Program-made: the position numbers and the translations under genes | The notes under the pieces: model-generated | The model's input: the letters and a program-made list of their open reading frames with translations, nothing else | Database searches by the model: none | What the model was told of the DNA's origin: nothing | NCBI GenBank assembly: GCA_001687465.1 | Contig: LVLI01000098.1 | Coordinates: 188,001 to 201,512 of the forward strand | DNA: 13,512 bases | Source: Halocafeteria seosinensis | Taxonomy: Eukaryota > Sar > Bigyra > Bicosoecida | Direction: 5' to 3' | Part shown: in pieces, positions 1-10,122 of the stretch | Numbering within the stretch: position 1 is the stretch's first letter | Layout: each line of letters begins with the position of its first letter

Positions 1-3000
1 ACATGGGCTTCATCCAAGATGCAACAGTCCCATCGAAATTGTTGCAACGTCAAGATATCCTTAACAAGTACACCATAGGAACACACCAATGCCGATACCA
101 TGGATCCGCTGACGCGAGTATTGAAGGCTTCTAAGGCTCTGGTGATATGGATAGGACGTTAAGACGTGATTTGAGTAGTCTTGCTAAGGAAAACTGTCCA
201 GACTCACCTTTCCCTCCTGTTTCTGGCACCATAGTAATGCTCGCACCGAAACCATGGACTTCCAAAATATTGCTGTGCCTCATAACTCCAATGGTGCACA
301 ATAGAGGCCGGACACACAATTAAACAGCGGTACTCCGTGGATTGCTTCTGTATACACCCTATTGTTGTGGAAGTCACACACAACCTGTTCATACTTGCAA
401 AGGACCTACCTTGCGTTGTTGCGCTGATATTGCTACAGCAGCGAGCGCTTGGAGTGTCTTGCCCAGTCCCATATCGTCAGCCAGACAGCCATTCAGGCCC
501 CACTTAGACAGGAACAAAAGCCAGGCAATGCCTTCGATCTGATACTGCCTGAGTTCTACACCTCGCAATACTCCATGTAACAGCTTTTGCTCGCGGTCAC
601 CAAGCTGGTTTACCGTGTCATTTTGGAGAAGAGAAAACGACTTAATAGAGTTTCGCTCACTTCGTAGATCCTCTTCTAACTTCTCCATTGTGCACCACTC
701 TGGTGCAATCCGCTCCATGCAGTCTTCGGTTGCAAAGCGAAACAAAATGCCTACATTAGAGTTAGCTATGGCAAGAGTTTCTCTCAATGAAGAAAGCTCG
801 CTCCGAGAACGAAGCGCGTTTCTCAACAGCAATGACGACAGAGGATAGCTGATTTTAGTGTCAACTAGAGTAACTACTTTGCTGCAAAGCGAGTTACCCA
901 CTATGCTGCGGTTCTGTCCAGAAATGAGGGAGAGTCTAACCAAACGCTCGAGAAGGACAGGCTCTGTGCTTCCCATTTTAGATAATATCTCCGAAAAAGC
1001 ATCCAGCAGTACATCATAGAGCGCCGAAGATACAACGTTATCTTTGCATTCCATGGCATCGGCAGTGTTCTTACTGCAACGCCAAGTATGACAAAATGTT
1101 CAACAAAATCAGATAAGCAGTTGAAGAGTTACTTACAGAGACGACGGTAGAGCACCAAACTCGGTCACGAAGGGGAAAAGCATGTCGAGTACTTGCAGGT
1201 ACAGCTTCGATAATTCATCCTGTGGGGAACGATCGCTCTCCTTCATGAATAATGCAATCGCATGGCACGCTGAAAACGCAGTACAATAGATCCTTGAACC
1301 TTCATCCTGGAGGAGTTCTTTCACTCCACTTAAACTGGAGACGGAAGTACCCGCAGAAGAGTCATACCTTTGAGTCAACTCGTTGATCCACTGTTGGATG
1401 CTTGCAGAGTCAAGCCTGGCTAGTAGGGTTGCGTGGATGAGTTGGATTGTTCCTCGTCTATAGCATTCTTGCAAATCGTCAAAGTACTGCAGGACAAGAG
1501 GGTTTTCCCATTGTAATGTATTGCCACTTAGTCTAACCATGTTATCGATATAATTGTCTGCTCTTGAGCGCCACGTTTGCAATGTCGCTTTTAATAAGCA
1601 GCTAATTTCCTTGCAAAGGTCTGTCGGCGGAAATTGATGATACAATAAACTCCAGTAAAGCCGGCTCAGCAAGTCGTTTTCCGCGATGCAAAAGTGCGAG
1701 TAAGGGATCTGCATATGAGACATACATCCACCCTCGCAATACTCCAAACCGCCAAACCTGTAGTCGCAACTATCCCGAACGCCTATTATCGCACGGCAAG
1801 GCAAAGCAAAAACGGACATTCTGGATTGTATTTGGCAGACACTCTGGCGAAAAGCCTCAAGAGCACGTTGCTGCTGCATCTTGGCTTCTTCTTCGGCCCT
1901 TGAAGTCCGCGAACCTGAAGGAAGTTCCTGTGTAAGGAGTAACCCAGCAAGAGGAAACGTGTTAAGTATGAGGTTGCGATTAATAAATGGAAGCGCATTG
2001 AACCACTCGGGACGAGGGCGCACAGTCCATTTTTGTTTCCAAGTTAAGCCAATTTCCGCTGCTTGTAAGAATCCGTCAAAGCACAGCAGGAAGTTCGAAA
2101 AGCCTCCCTTGCACTCTAGAGGGACGGCCCTCAACTCTGGCTCCTGAAGAATGTCCTTGAAAACCTCTTCTGGTTTGCCCCTTAACCATGGTTCTATCCG
2201 ATGAAGCCGACTCAGTAATAACGAAGTTAATCCCTCTTGTACATCGCTTAGATTTTGATTATCGCTCCCCTCGTCAATGTTGCGAGCATATTTCAGTTCC
2301 TCGGGAACCCAGGTGGTCTTAACGTCTTTCTCAAGTACCAATTGTGCAACGCTAGGGTCCGTAGCCGCCAACAAGAACATCCACACTATTGCAGAATTTA
2401 TCGCCAAAGTGTAGTAGTTACTATCGAGTCCCTGCATCACTTTTAGCAGCAAAAATCGCTGAGCAGGTTGGAACTTGGACGGGCAAAGCGCAGCTAAAGC
2501 TAAGCTTAACATCGCCTGGCGGTCCTGGTTAGCCTCGAAGAATGTGTGCAGAGGGCTCTGTGCCGAGGACTGCTTTAGAACCTCGGAAAGTTTGGGTTGG
2601 ACCGCTTGCGAGTCACCGAACAGAAGGTCTTTTAACAAGTCCCGAGTTGTAGCAACACCACTCTTTTTCATATGTGGCTCCGGGAGAGGTTCCATATCGA
2701 TCAACTCGTCATCAACGTCAATGTCGCTAAGACCATCACTATCTTGACTATCTCCCACATTCACCTCGTGATCTACTAGGGACGACTCGATTTCTGTTGC
2801 CAGACCATGTAAACAAGATCTGAAACCAGGTGATGCGCTAATCAATTGCCCCCACTTGGCCGAGACAGTCTCCCCTACGGACTCCCATTGCTGCTGATGC
2901 AGGCTGTTTCCTTTTTCAGGCTCCCATGTATCAAGATAAAACAGTTCTCCTCTGTCGTATCTTAGCAGGTGATACCACTTATGGACGGTGAGAAAACTGA

Positions 3001-5089
3001 TAAAGTCAGAAACAGTTCCCGAGAGTCCTAGCAATACATCTCTCAAATCGAAAAACGACTCAAGACTCTTTCGTCTCGTACTTTCATCTACTGAAACGTT
3101 CATCAAGAGCGTACTTAGCGAGCAATCAACTAAAAGAGATAGGATTTCGGTTAGGGACGATGAGTCCGTCGTCCTGGATGTTTCTCTTACCCAATCGGTG
3201 ACGGTACCTAACAGATTGTACGCAACACGTACGTGGTGAGATTGACCTTTGCTAAAGTTCAGGAAGCGGTGCAGAATGGTTATCACCAGTAAAGCAAAGT
3301 TATATAGATGAACTTCAGAGCCGCTAGAATGCAAAGTGCGAACAGAAAGGCGGTTCAGCAAAGGTAGCATACTCTCGACAGCGATGGAGCATGAGATTTC
3401 GCTTGAACAAGATCGAAGAGCCAAACGAAGAAGTGCAAGAAGCAATTCTGCAGGCACGAAGAAGGAATCATCTTCTAGGAGGACATTCAATACCTCGACC
3501 CCAGTAAACTGGACATCGTCAACGGTGTCCTCCAAGATTTCCTTCAGAACCTCGGTGACACTGAATTTAGAAAACCACTCTTTCACACGAGTAGGATTTG
3601 ACCGAAAGAGTTCGCGTAAAGATAGAAGTATTCCGTGTCGTCCATGCCAATCGGTCTTGGAGAATAATTGGGTTAGAACTTTCACAATCTGCTGCATCAT
3701 TTCTGCAGTAGCGAAGTGACATATGGTTGACAACAGACGTGCGGCGCTTTGTCGCACAGGTGCAATTACTTTGCCGCTACTGTAGTCACCAAATTTGTCT
3801 AAAAGCAAAATAGATACCGACCTCATCAAAATATCTTCGTAGAATTCCGCACATGTATTTCCTACCGTGCTTTCCAAAGCCTCCCTAGACTGATCACTAC
3901 TCTCGTCACCAAACAATAGCGCGAAAAGTAATTCGTTCAGCACCATGCAGCTCCCATGGCGAATCTCCCAGCGGTGGTCGTAGAGGCCAACGGAAGCCTT
4001 CAAGATGATGGAATGAAGCAAACCCTCATCTGTGTGGAGTTGTTCATGCAGGGCATTCGTCACTACCGATGGAGATACATAAGCGGCCTCCTCATCGCAT
4101 AGCTTTTGTTTTCTTTGTGTTCCCTTCGCAACATTGCTTTGTTTGGACAAGACTCTTGGTACCTTCCCCTTGGACGTAGCACGGACACGTTGCAACCGTT
4201 GTTGCCGCACTGTTTCGGATTCTACTGTGTCGGTGTAGTCTACTAGTTTGTGGGCCTCCCCATATTTTACTCCGTCAAATACTTTAACATTGTTTTCTCC
4301 CTGACCGACTGATTCGAGGACCTTCCATTGTACAATCTTGGAAAGTTCTTCGTGGGAATACCTCTCACTGCGTCGCGCATTAGCTTCGTCGATCTCCTGC
4401 GACAGGATTCCTTCATCGAACGCCAAGAGATGCTCTCCTTTGCTGGCTATTTTATTCGCTTCGAGCACATCCAGTTTAAGATTATTCCACGACAGCCTGC
4501 TCTTTTCTGCGGTTTCTCTGTGTACTCTTTCCAATAAACCCTCCAAACCGCAATGGTTCTTGCGTTTCCATTCGGCGGCGAGCGACGACGCCAGCGCGGA
4601 GGCACCCCTTCGCTGGTCCCACTCGGTCGAGCGACACTGATTTACGAGGAACTGGAAAACGTGACGGCGATCTGATGCCGGCTGTTTGCTGTCCTGTAAC
4701 ACAAATTCGGCAACTTCACGCCCCAATTCCAATTGAAGTAAGATACTCGACGACTCTGCAAAACAACACAATCACATTGTTTTGAGGATTCCTCCAACAG
4801 TTCCAAAAACCTTAAATAAGCGGTTCACACTGAGGAACGTGATGAACATACTCGATAAACTCTCCAAAAGACGATGTAAATGATCGGAAACCGGGGTTCC
4901 CGACGTGGATTCTTGCTCCAATTTCAACGCTTCCGCGCTGCAGGATGCAGCCGCCGAAGGAACAATGGACGGTGATGATGACGAACTATTGCTTGATTGA
5001 CGACTGGCTTTGGCCGGGCCTTTCTTGGAAGAGCTATCTTCATTTGTTTTGCCGGATCGGGATCTCTTCTGAGCCCGTTTTGGAGGCAT
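1..5089 (-). CDS. MOT1: BTAF1/Mot1-type TBP-associated SNF2 ATPase, five exons in window, 3' end missing
   Basis: Family role: Mot1/BTAF1 is a nuclear Swi2/Snf2 ATPase that grips TATA-binding protein with a HEAT-repeat arch and strips it from DNA. Exons read from the sequence: 5089-4852, 4755-1137, 1073-410, 347-208, 138-1. Introns are 96, 63, 62 and 69 nt, all GT-AG, and every phase matches. About 1599 residues are visible. Residues 1-45 are basic and serine-rich, a possible nuclear signal. HEAT-type segments follow, with WEIRHG near residue 340, [14 protein letters not shown] near 405 and WHGRHG near 450, all typical of this family. An acidic stretch lies near 745-770. The ATPase begins with [14 protein letters not shown], then motif I DDMGLGKT (1485-1492), the CPASIVHHW region, and motif II ILDEAH ending at 1599. 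The remaining ATPase lobes lie off the left edge. The start at 5089 ([10 protein letters not shown]) is the first ATG of its frame, with A at -3; an upstream GTG at 5095 is not needed. Identification is firm; exact exon edges are inferred. Confidence 0.93.
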
Positions 5090-5422
5090 TTTCACGCCAG
5101 TTTAGGGGAAACAGCACACTGTAGATATCGAGGCATTGTACTACTTTACTAGATATACGTTTAAATTCCCAACACTCACACATTACCATGAATAGCACTG
5201 CTGAATGCAAATGAATCAATGCGAAGAAAAGATTGCCGGGTTATCGAAGTGGCCAGTGGCACCATGGCACACTTGGTATCTACATTGTATGGGTAGGCAG
5301 TGTGCATTCTTTGCGTTGGAATGAGATGAGCTCATTCCTCTGAATCGTGGTACCAGAGTCAGCAGAATGCAATTATTCTGTACAATGTTGCCTCTTAGGC
5401 TAAGGAGCTATTAGCCAGCTTC
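5090..5422 (-). promoter_or_regulatory. Intergenic gap: 3' flank of secreted copy 1 and promoter of MOT1
   Basis: The 333 nt between the stop codon of the secreted gene (5423) and the MOT1 start codon (5089) hold no supportable gene. As both flanking genes are read on the minus strand, this gap must contain the 3' untranslated region and end-processing signals of the first and the promoter and leader of the second. I see no clear TATA box, and no poly(A) signal that can be named with confidence. Confidence 0.5.
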
Positions 5423-6496
5423 TTAGAAGAAAACCAGCAGCATTCCCGCTAAGCAAGTGATCGTAATAGGAAGAACTGACGACGCAGTGGCCAACGAGAT
5501 TGCGCCGTTGCCGTCTCCACCATCATCACTTGTAACAGTGGGATCATACCAGAGCAGCTCATTAAAATGAGGGAATCTGATCTTAACATCGACTCCACCG
5601 ATATTTATGTCTTTCACGTCTCTGCGTTAGCAAGAAACTCAGGGGTCCAAGTAGGCAACCATAGATAAGTAGTTAGTTTAGCTTCCACTTACACCTCGGA
5701 GTCATCAATCATCACCTTATCTTCAAAGACCACTTTTCCCTCCTGGAACGTTACCGAGTTGGAGGCTGCATCCGGTTGTGCGCCACTTCCTTTTAATTGG
5801 AACCAGAATTGCAAGTCGTTATCGTCACCACAAAAGTCCCTGCTAGTTAAACAGACCATGAATAGATACCTGTGCCCTCGATTTTCGTCAGCTAGGAGCG
5901 TGCTTACCATCTGGAGATATTCAGTGCGAACTTAAAACCGCCAGCGGGGACATCCATTCCGTTTATGGTGGTATTTCCCTGGGTTATGTGAGAAAAGAAT
6001 TCTTATCCGCAACTATACAATGCACAACCGATCATAGACTTAAATGACATACCTGAGGCATGTAGCAAGTAACATCAAAACTGGCACTCTGGTCAGACTT
6101 CCCGTTACATTCTTTCAGGCCCACGTCGGTAAGGGAGAGCGTTACTCTGACTACGTCGACACCGTCATCATTGGTGATTTCATCATGAGTCCACTCAAAA
6201 TCTTTGCTTGCCCATCCGCTCAAAGAACGCTCGTTGGTATCTCCGTTGAACTCGTTGATTTGCTTGAAGTCTACCATGACAAAGTCATTCGAGTCCTTGT
6301 TGGCGAAGTATTTGAACTTTGGAGCAGCCCCAACAAAGTCCACTTTAGCTCCACCACTAACCATGGACTCAGGTTTGTTACCCTTCCCACCACCATTGTT
6401 GCCGTTTCCCATCAGGAAGCGCGCGTCAGTTTCTCCTAGAAAGGAGAGCCAGCAGACTGAGGCCAAGAACAACAGGTTTGTGTTGACGAGCTTCAT
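5423..6496 (-). CDS. Secreted, probably GPI-anchored protein of unknown family, tandem copy 1, four exons
   Basis: Family not recognised. Exons: 6496-6053, 5978-5908, 5839-5693, 5621-5423; introns 74, 68 and 71 nt with donors GTATGT, GTAAGC, GTAAGT and acceptors CAG. Joined length is 286 residues. Residues 1-25 form a signal peptide (MKLVNTNLLFLASVCWLSFL core, likely cut after TDA). The mature part is rich in beta-type sequence and acidic residues, with cysteines at 130, 144 and 175 and N-glycosylation sequons at N150 (NTT) and N168 (NIS). Near the end come LLWYDPTV, an acidic Gly/Asp/Asn linker, and a hydrophobic tail ending LLVFF with no charged residues after it, which fits a GPI-attachment signal; a C-terminal membrane anchor is the alternative. 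The protein would sit at the cell surface or in the secretory system. The second copy at 7196-8276 keeps every exon boundary, which strongly supports the splice model. Biochemical function unknown. Confidence 0.85.
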
Positions 6497-7195
6497 TCTG
6501 TTTTCCTAGTGATACTGGTTGTACAGTAGTGTCCAACTATTTCCGAAATATCTTTAATAATAAGTAGAACGATGTTCGCTTTTGTTTGCTTCAAGTACTG
6601 TTTACTTATCAATACAATTCTTTCATCTTCCTCTAGGTTGTAATAAAAACACGCTCTGCAGGTTATCACTTCAACCATTAACTCCGTGCCGACTCCGGAG
6701 CCAGTGAGCACTCCCTAGTCAGTGACGTCAGTCAGTTACTCGCCCTTCGAAGCCACCGAAGAGAAGACATTGCACCTGGAAGACAGAAGAGGAAAATTTA
6801 ATGATCATAATGATTAATGGTTGGTCCACCTACCAAAAGGAGTATTTAAGTGGACAGGATTGGCAAAAATTGTAGTCGAACGGTTTCTCCGACTCTTCCT
6901 TCGGTTGAAGCAGGTACAGCGGAAAGAGTTACCGGGGTATTTAACAACCAAGAGTTAACAGTAAGGAGGAAAATCTAATAAACAAGTCTGAGCGCGCACA
7001 CTGTACCATGTGTTTTTATGCCATCTCGTCCCTCGTTTGCATGAATTTGATACATTCGCAGTTTGACTCGTAAGTGTGAAGCAGAAACACTCCCCAATTC
7101 GATGACTCAAACCGTGCGACATGGAAATGCATACAAGTCAAATGCAGGGTTGTTGGATTGTTGTGCATTTTGCGGAGCGCAACTTGCAGCACCTT
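6497..7195 (-). promoter_or_regulatory. Gap between the tandem secreted genes, with promoter of copy 1
   Basis: These 699 nt separate the start of copy 1 from the stop of copy 2. The half next to copy 1 contains sequence similar to the upstream region of copy 2, including an ATCAATACA...TTTCATCTT stretch (about 6608-6632) and the palindrome block described separately. The other half (about 6740-7195) shows no gene that I can support; it must include the 3' untranslated region of copy 2. No tRNA or repeat was seen there. Confidence 0.5.
6681..6731 (-). promoter_or_regulatory. Upstream palindrome block of copy 1 (CTCCGGAG and TGACGTCA)
   Basis: The perfect palindrome CTCCGGAG lies at 6693-6700, and TGACGTCA, a full cAMP-response-element type bZIP site, lies at 6723-6730, about 195-235 nt upstream of the start codon of copy 1. 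A CTCCCTAG motif sits between them. The same order of elements is found upstream of copy 2. TGACGT/ACGTCA cores are known CO2/cAMP-response elements in diatom promoters; that this site acts that way here is inference from sequence only. Confidence 0.45.
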
Positions 7196-8276
7196 CTAAA
7201 AAGCTGATAAGAGTATCCCTGCCAGGCAAGTAGCCGCTAGTGGGATGGCTGACGACGCGGTTGTAAGTGAGAGTGCACCGTTTCCATCGTCTTCATCATC
7301 CTCACCTGTTACTGTGGGGTCGTACCAAAGCTGGTTATCGAAGTGAGGGTACGTGATTCTCACATCCGTTCCGCTGATGTCTAAGTCTTGTACATCCCTG
7401 TAGAAGCAAGGCACTCAGAAGCTGTCATAACATATAACGAGCGCGAATGCGGTGCTACATTTGTCTACATACTTCTCAACTCCATCAATTATTACATTGT
7501 CTTCAAAGACAACCTTACCCTCCTGGAAAGCTACTGAGTTAGAGCTTGCATCGGGTTCTGCATTACTTCCCTTCAGTTGGAACCAGAATTGTAACGTGTT
7601 CTTCTCGCCGCAAAAGTCCCTGTTAGCGTAACAACCACCGAATACAGTAAAGCATTTGTTCTTCAGTCTGCTGAGAGAGTAGTAATCTTACCATTGGGAG
7701 ATGTTCAGTGCAAACTTAAAACCGCCAGCGGGGACTTCAACTCCACTTATGGTGGTGTTTCCCTGGGAGAGAACACGAAGAGGCACATTCGTTGCGTTTT
7801 GATAGCCTTCGGAAGCACGAACAACATACCTGTGGCATGTAACAGAGAACATCAAAACTAGCACTCTGGTTGGAATTACCGCCACATTCTTCCAGGGTAA
7901 CGTTGGTCAAAGACAGCATTACTGCCACTACCTCGACGCCGTCGTCGTTGGTGAAGGTATCGCTGGTCCACTCGAAATTCTTGCTTGCCCATCCACTCAA
8001 AGAGCGCTCTTGGTTGTCGGTATTGTCGAGCTCGCTGATTTGCTTGAAATCCACCATGACAAAGTCACTTGAGTCCTTATCCCGAAAATACCTGAACTTT
8101 GGAGCGGCCCCGACAAACTCCACTTTCGTCCCAGCAGCTACCATCGGGTCAGGTTGTCCGGTATTGCCATCGTTGTTGCTGATGGCTCCCGTTAGATAGC
8201 GCGCGTCAGTTTCTCTCAGAAGAGAGAGCCAGCAGACTGAGGCTAAGCATACTAAACTTGTGTTGAAGAGCTTCAT
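7196..8276 (-). CDS. Secreted, probably GPI-anchored protein of unknown family, tandem copy 2, four exons
   Basis: Paralogue of the gene at 5423-6496. Exons: 8276-7830, 7762-7692, 7619-7473, 7397-7196; introns 67, 72 and 75 nt, donors GTATGT, GTAAGA, GTATGT, acceptors CAG. Joined length is 288 residues. Exons 2 and 3 are 71 and 147 nt in both copies, and exons 1 and 4 differ by one codon each. The protein has a signal peptide (residues 1 to about 25), cysteines at 131, 145 and 176, shared sequons at N151 and N169, and extra ones in NVT and NQS upstream of C145. It ends with QLWYDPTV, an acidic linker and a hydrophobic tail ending ILLSAF. By eye about two thirds to three quarters of residues match copy 1, while the introns have drifted, so both copies look kept by selection. 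No disabling change is visible. The likely location is the cell surface; the role is unknown. Confidence 0.85.
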
Positions 8277-8463
8277 CTCTAACGACTATCTTCCGGATAA
8301 CTCTAGTTCGCAATCCTTTACAGTTTCTTTAAAAATACTTGATTAGAAGATCTAGTTCGTTCATACGGTTTGCTAGTCCTGGTAAATCAATACATAATTT
8401 TCATCTTATTCTTCGTGTAGTAGTTACCAAAACGTGTGTGTAAAAATTTGCTGGCTAGTAGCT

Positions 8464-8507
8464 AACTCCGGAGTCCGGAGTTGGGTGCGAGCTTCCTAGC
8501 GACGTCG
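8464..8507 (-). promoter_or_regulatory. Upstream palindrome block of copy 2 (CTCCGGAG and GACGTC)
   Basis: An inverted repeat with 8-nt arms, AACTCCGG (8464-8471) and CCGGAGTT (8475-8482), includes the perfect palindrome CTCCGGAG (8466-8473). It is followed by TTCCTAG and GACGTC (8501-8506), 190-230 nt upstream of the start codon of copy 2. The order and distance match the block before copy 1, except that the site here is GACGTC without the flanking T and A. A separate perfect 8-nt-arm palindrome follows at 8516-8532. Regulatory function is inferred from conservation between the paralogues. Confidence 0.45.
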
Positions 8508-8532
8508 AAGCGTTGTCGTATGTTACATACGA

Positions 8533-10122
8533 TTTCCTCCAAAAAAATGTCAAAGAGAGACGAGGAAACTTGAGTTAGGTATCTATTGTAGGACATTACG
8601 GCTTTAAATCGGTAGTACCAAGTATTCTCCCAGTTTGTCCTGGCCGGAAACTGTCGAGTCCCGTGGCTCCGATTTCGTATTTCCTAATATGTACGCTCCT
8701 ACTGGACTGGTACAATGGGAAGCGGTAAAATAACGTTAAGAGTAAGCCTGAACGCACTCCGTATCGAATGCATGCGCGTATTCTTTCTACTGGTTGGTTC
8801 TCTGACCTTCGCTTTCCCACTAGTGGAATGCCGTTAACCGGTTACCGTTTGTGCTTTGATTTACGTGTGCCTGGTACCTCATGGAGCGTTATACTCGATG
8901 TGAAACTTCATGTCAGGCTATGTGCCATTATGACACGTCGGACAGTGAGGGGGGAAGCCTCTTAACGTTCTTGTGTAAGGACGAAGACGAAGCTGACACG
9001 CTAATCATCTTGCATTACCGGCACGTTATTTCGATACGTGCTTCTCTACTCTGGCCTTATGTCCCTGGCACTGCTGGGCAGTGCTGGCAGACTGTGGCTC
9101 TAGGATTTACGGACCGGAAGTCGGCCTATTGATAGGAGGGAATCACGCATAGCCGCGCCTATCGTATAGGGAAGGAAAATAAGGTAGGGTACTTCTCCGC
9201 GGAATGATTAAGGGATTCATCGGTTTCGTTCCAACCCATCGGTTTCGGATAGAGCATTTTGGATCCTTTTGTTTTATTCAATGAGAGCATTGCTTTCGCC
9301 CACTAGGTCAAACCCTTTCTCCTGAGTATGAGCGCCTTCAGGGATCGCTTAGGAGTTGCGGTTCCCAGCGATTCCTCAACGAAGAAAGAACCAAGGGAGC
9401 TTTCCACGAAAATACTTCGTGTTCATAACAAAATCCGTACCCTGGTACAACACGTTGCATGGTAATCACGACCGACGCAGTGTTCGACAACATCATCAAC
9501 GTGGGTTTTGAATGGGTAAGGAAAGAAACATCGTATTCATTTCAAAAATCCTAAAGCGCGCAGTAATGCTAGCATCGCAAAAGACGAAGCATTGATACGC
9601 AGCCGGTAACTGTCCCCGTTGTCAAACAGCGATCGCTTCGTTGAGCGCTACAGTTCGAGGCACTGTTAACATCCTAGTTTAACGAGTTGGTGCTAACGAG
9701 CACCATACGGAGGGGAAGCCAACCCTTGTAGTGGCTCCGTTCCGAACAAATTAGTAACAAGGGTAACAACGTACTGTAGGACACGTGAGGACAGGCGAAG
9801 GAACACGGTCGCCAATGCAACCACTCAGCGCCCATTATTTGGAGGGAATTTCCGGATTTTCAATCGAAAGAAATATGGACTTGGTCTCGCACAGGGAATA
9901 AATCCTGATGTAGCTGAAAGATCCTTGTGTCGTGCGACAACCATCACCGTTGAACCGTGTCAACCACTTGTGAAGGTACTGTGAATGCACATTTTCGCAT
10001 TCTGCTGAGTTTTGGCACTGCTACAGCTGCATGTGATAGTGGTTTCTGCCATGGGCGATTGTTAAAACTCGAAAATATGATGGCTTTGAATTCCGCCCTC
10101 ATATACTGCAGTTTCTTGAAAG
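8533..10122. other. Gene-poor stretch of about 1.6 kb
   Basis: No gene can be supported here on either strand. The longest open frames (for example 8881-9132 plus and 8596-8820 minus) are under 85 codons, resemble nothing I know and lack a paired splice pattern. Small structures are present: hairpins CCTAT-TG-ATAGG (9125-9136) and CCTAT-CGT-ATAGG (9158-9170), CACTGC-TGG-GCAGTG (9069-9083), and an 11-nt direct repeat CATCGGTTTCG at 9218-9228 and 9237-9247. The last few hundred bases must serve as promoter and leader of the plus-strand gene at 10123. The stretch could also hide a non-coding RNA or an old decayed gene. Confidence 0.4.

Noticed and set aside
3336-3719. Plus-strand 127-codon open frame inside MOT1
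   Set aside because: It is antisense to the long second exon of MOT1, whose protein matches the family on both sides; it has no features of its own.
8768-9132. Plus-strand open frames of 65 and 83 codons as genes
   Set aside because: They overlap in different frames, have no recognisable domain, signal or splice partner, and are short enough to occur by chance.
9645-9675. GTTCGAGGC resembling a tRNA T-loop box
   Set aside because: The flanking bases do not form a T-stem, and no anticodon arm or acceptor stem is found upstream.
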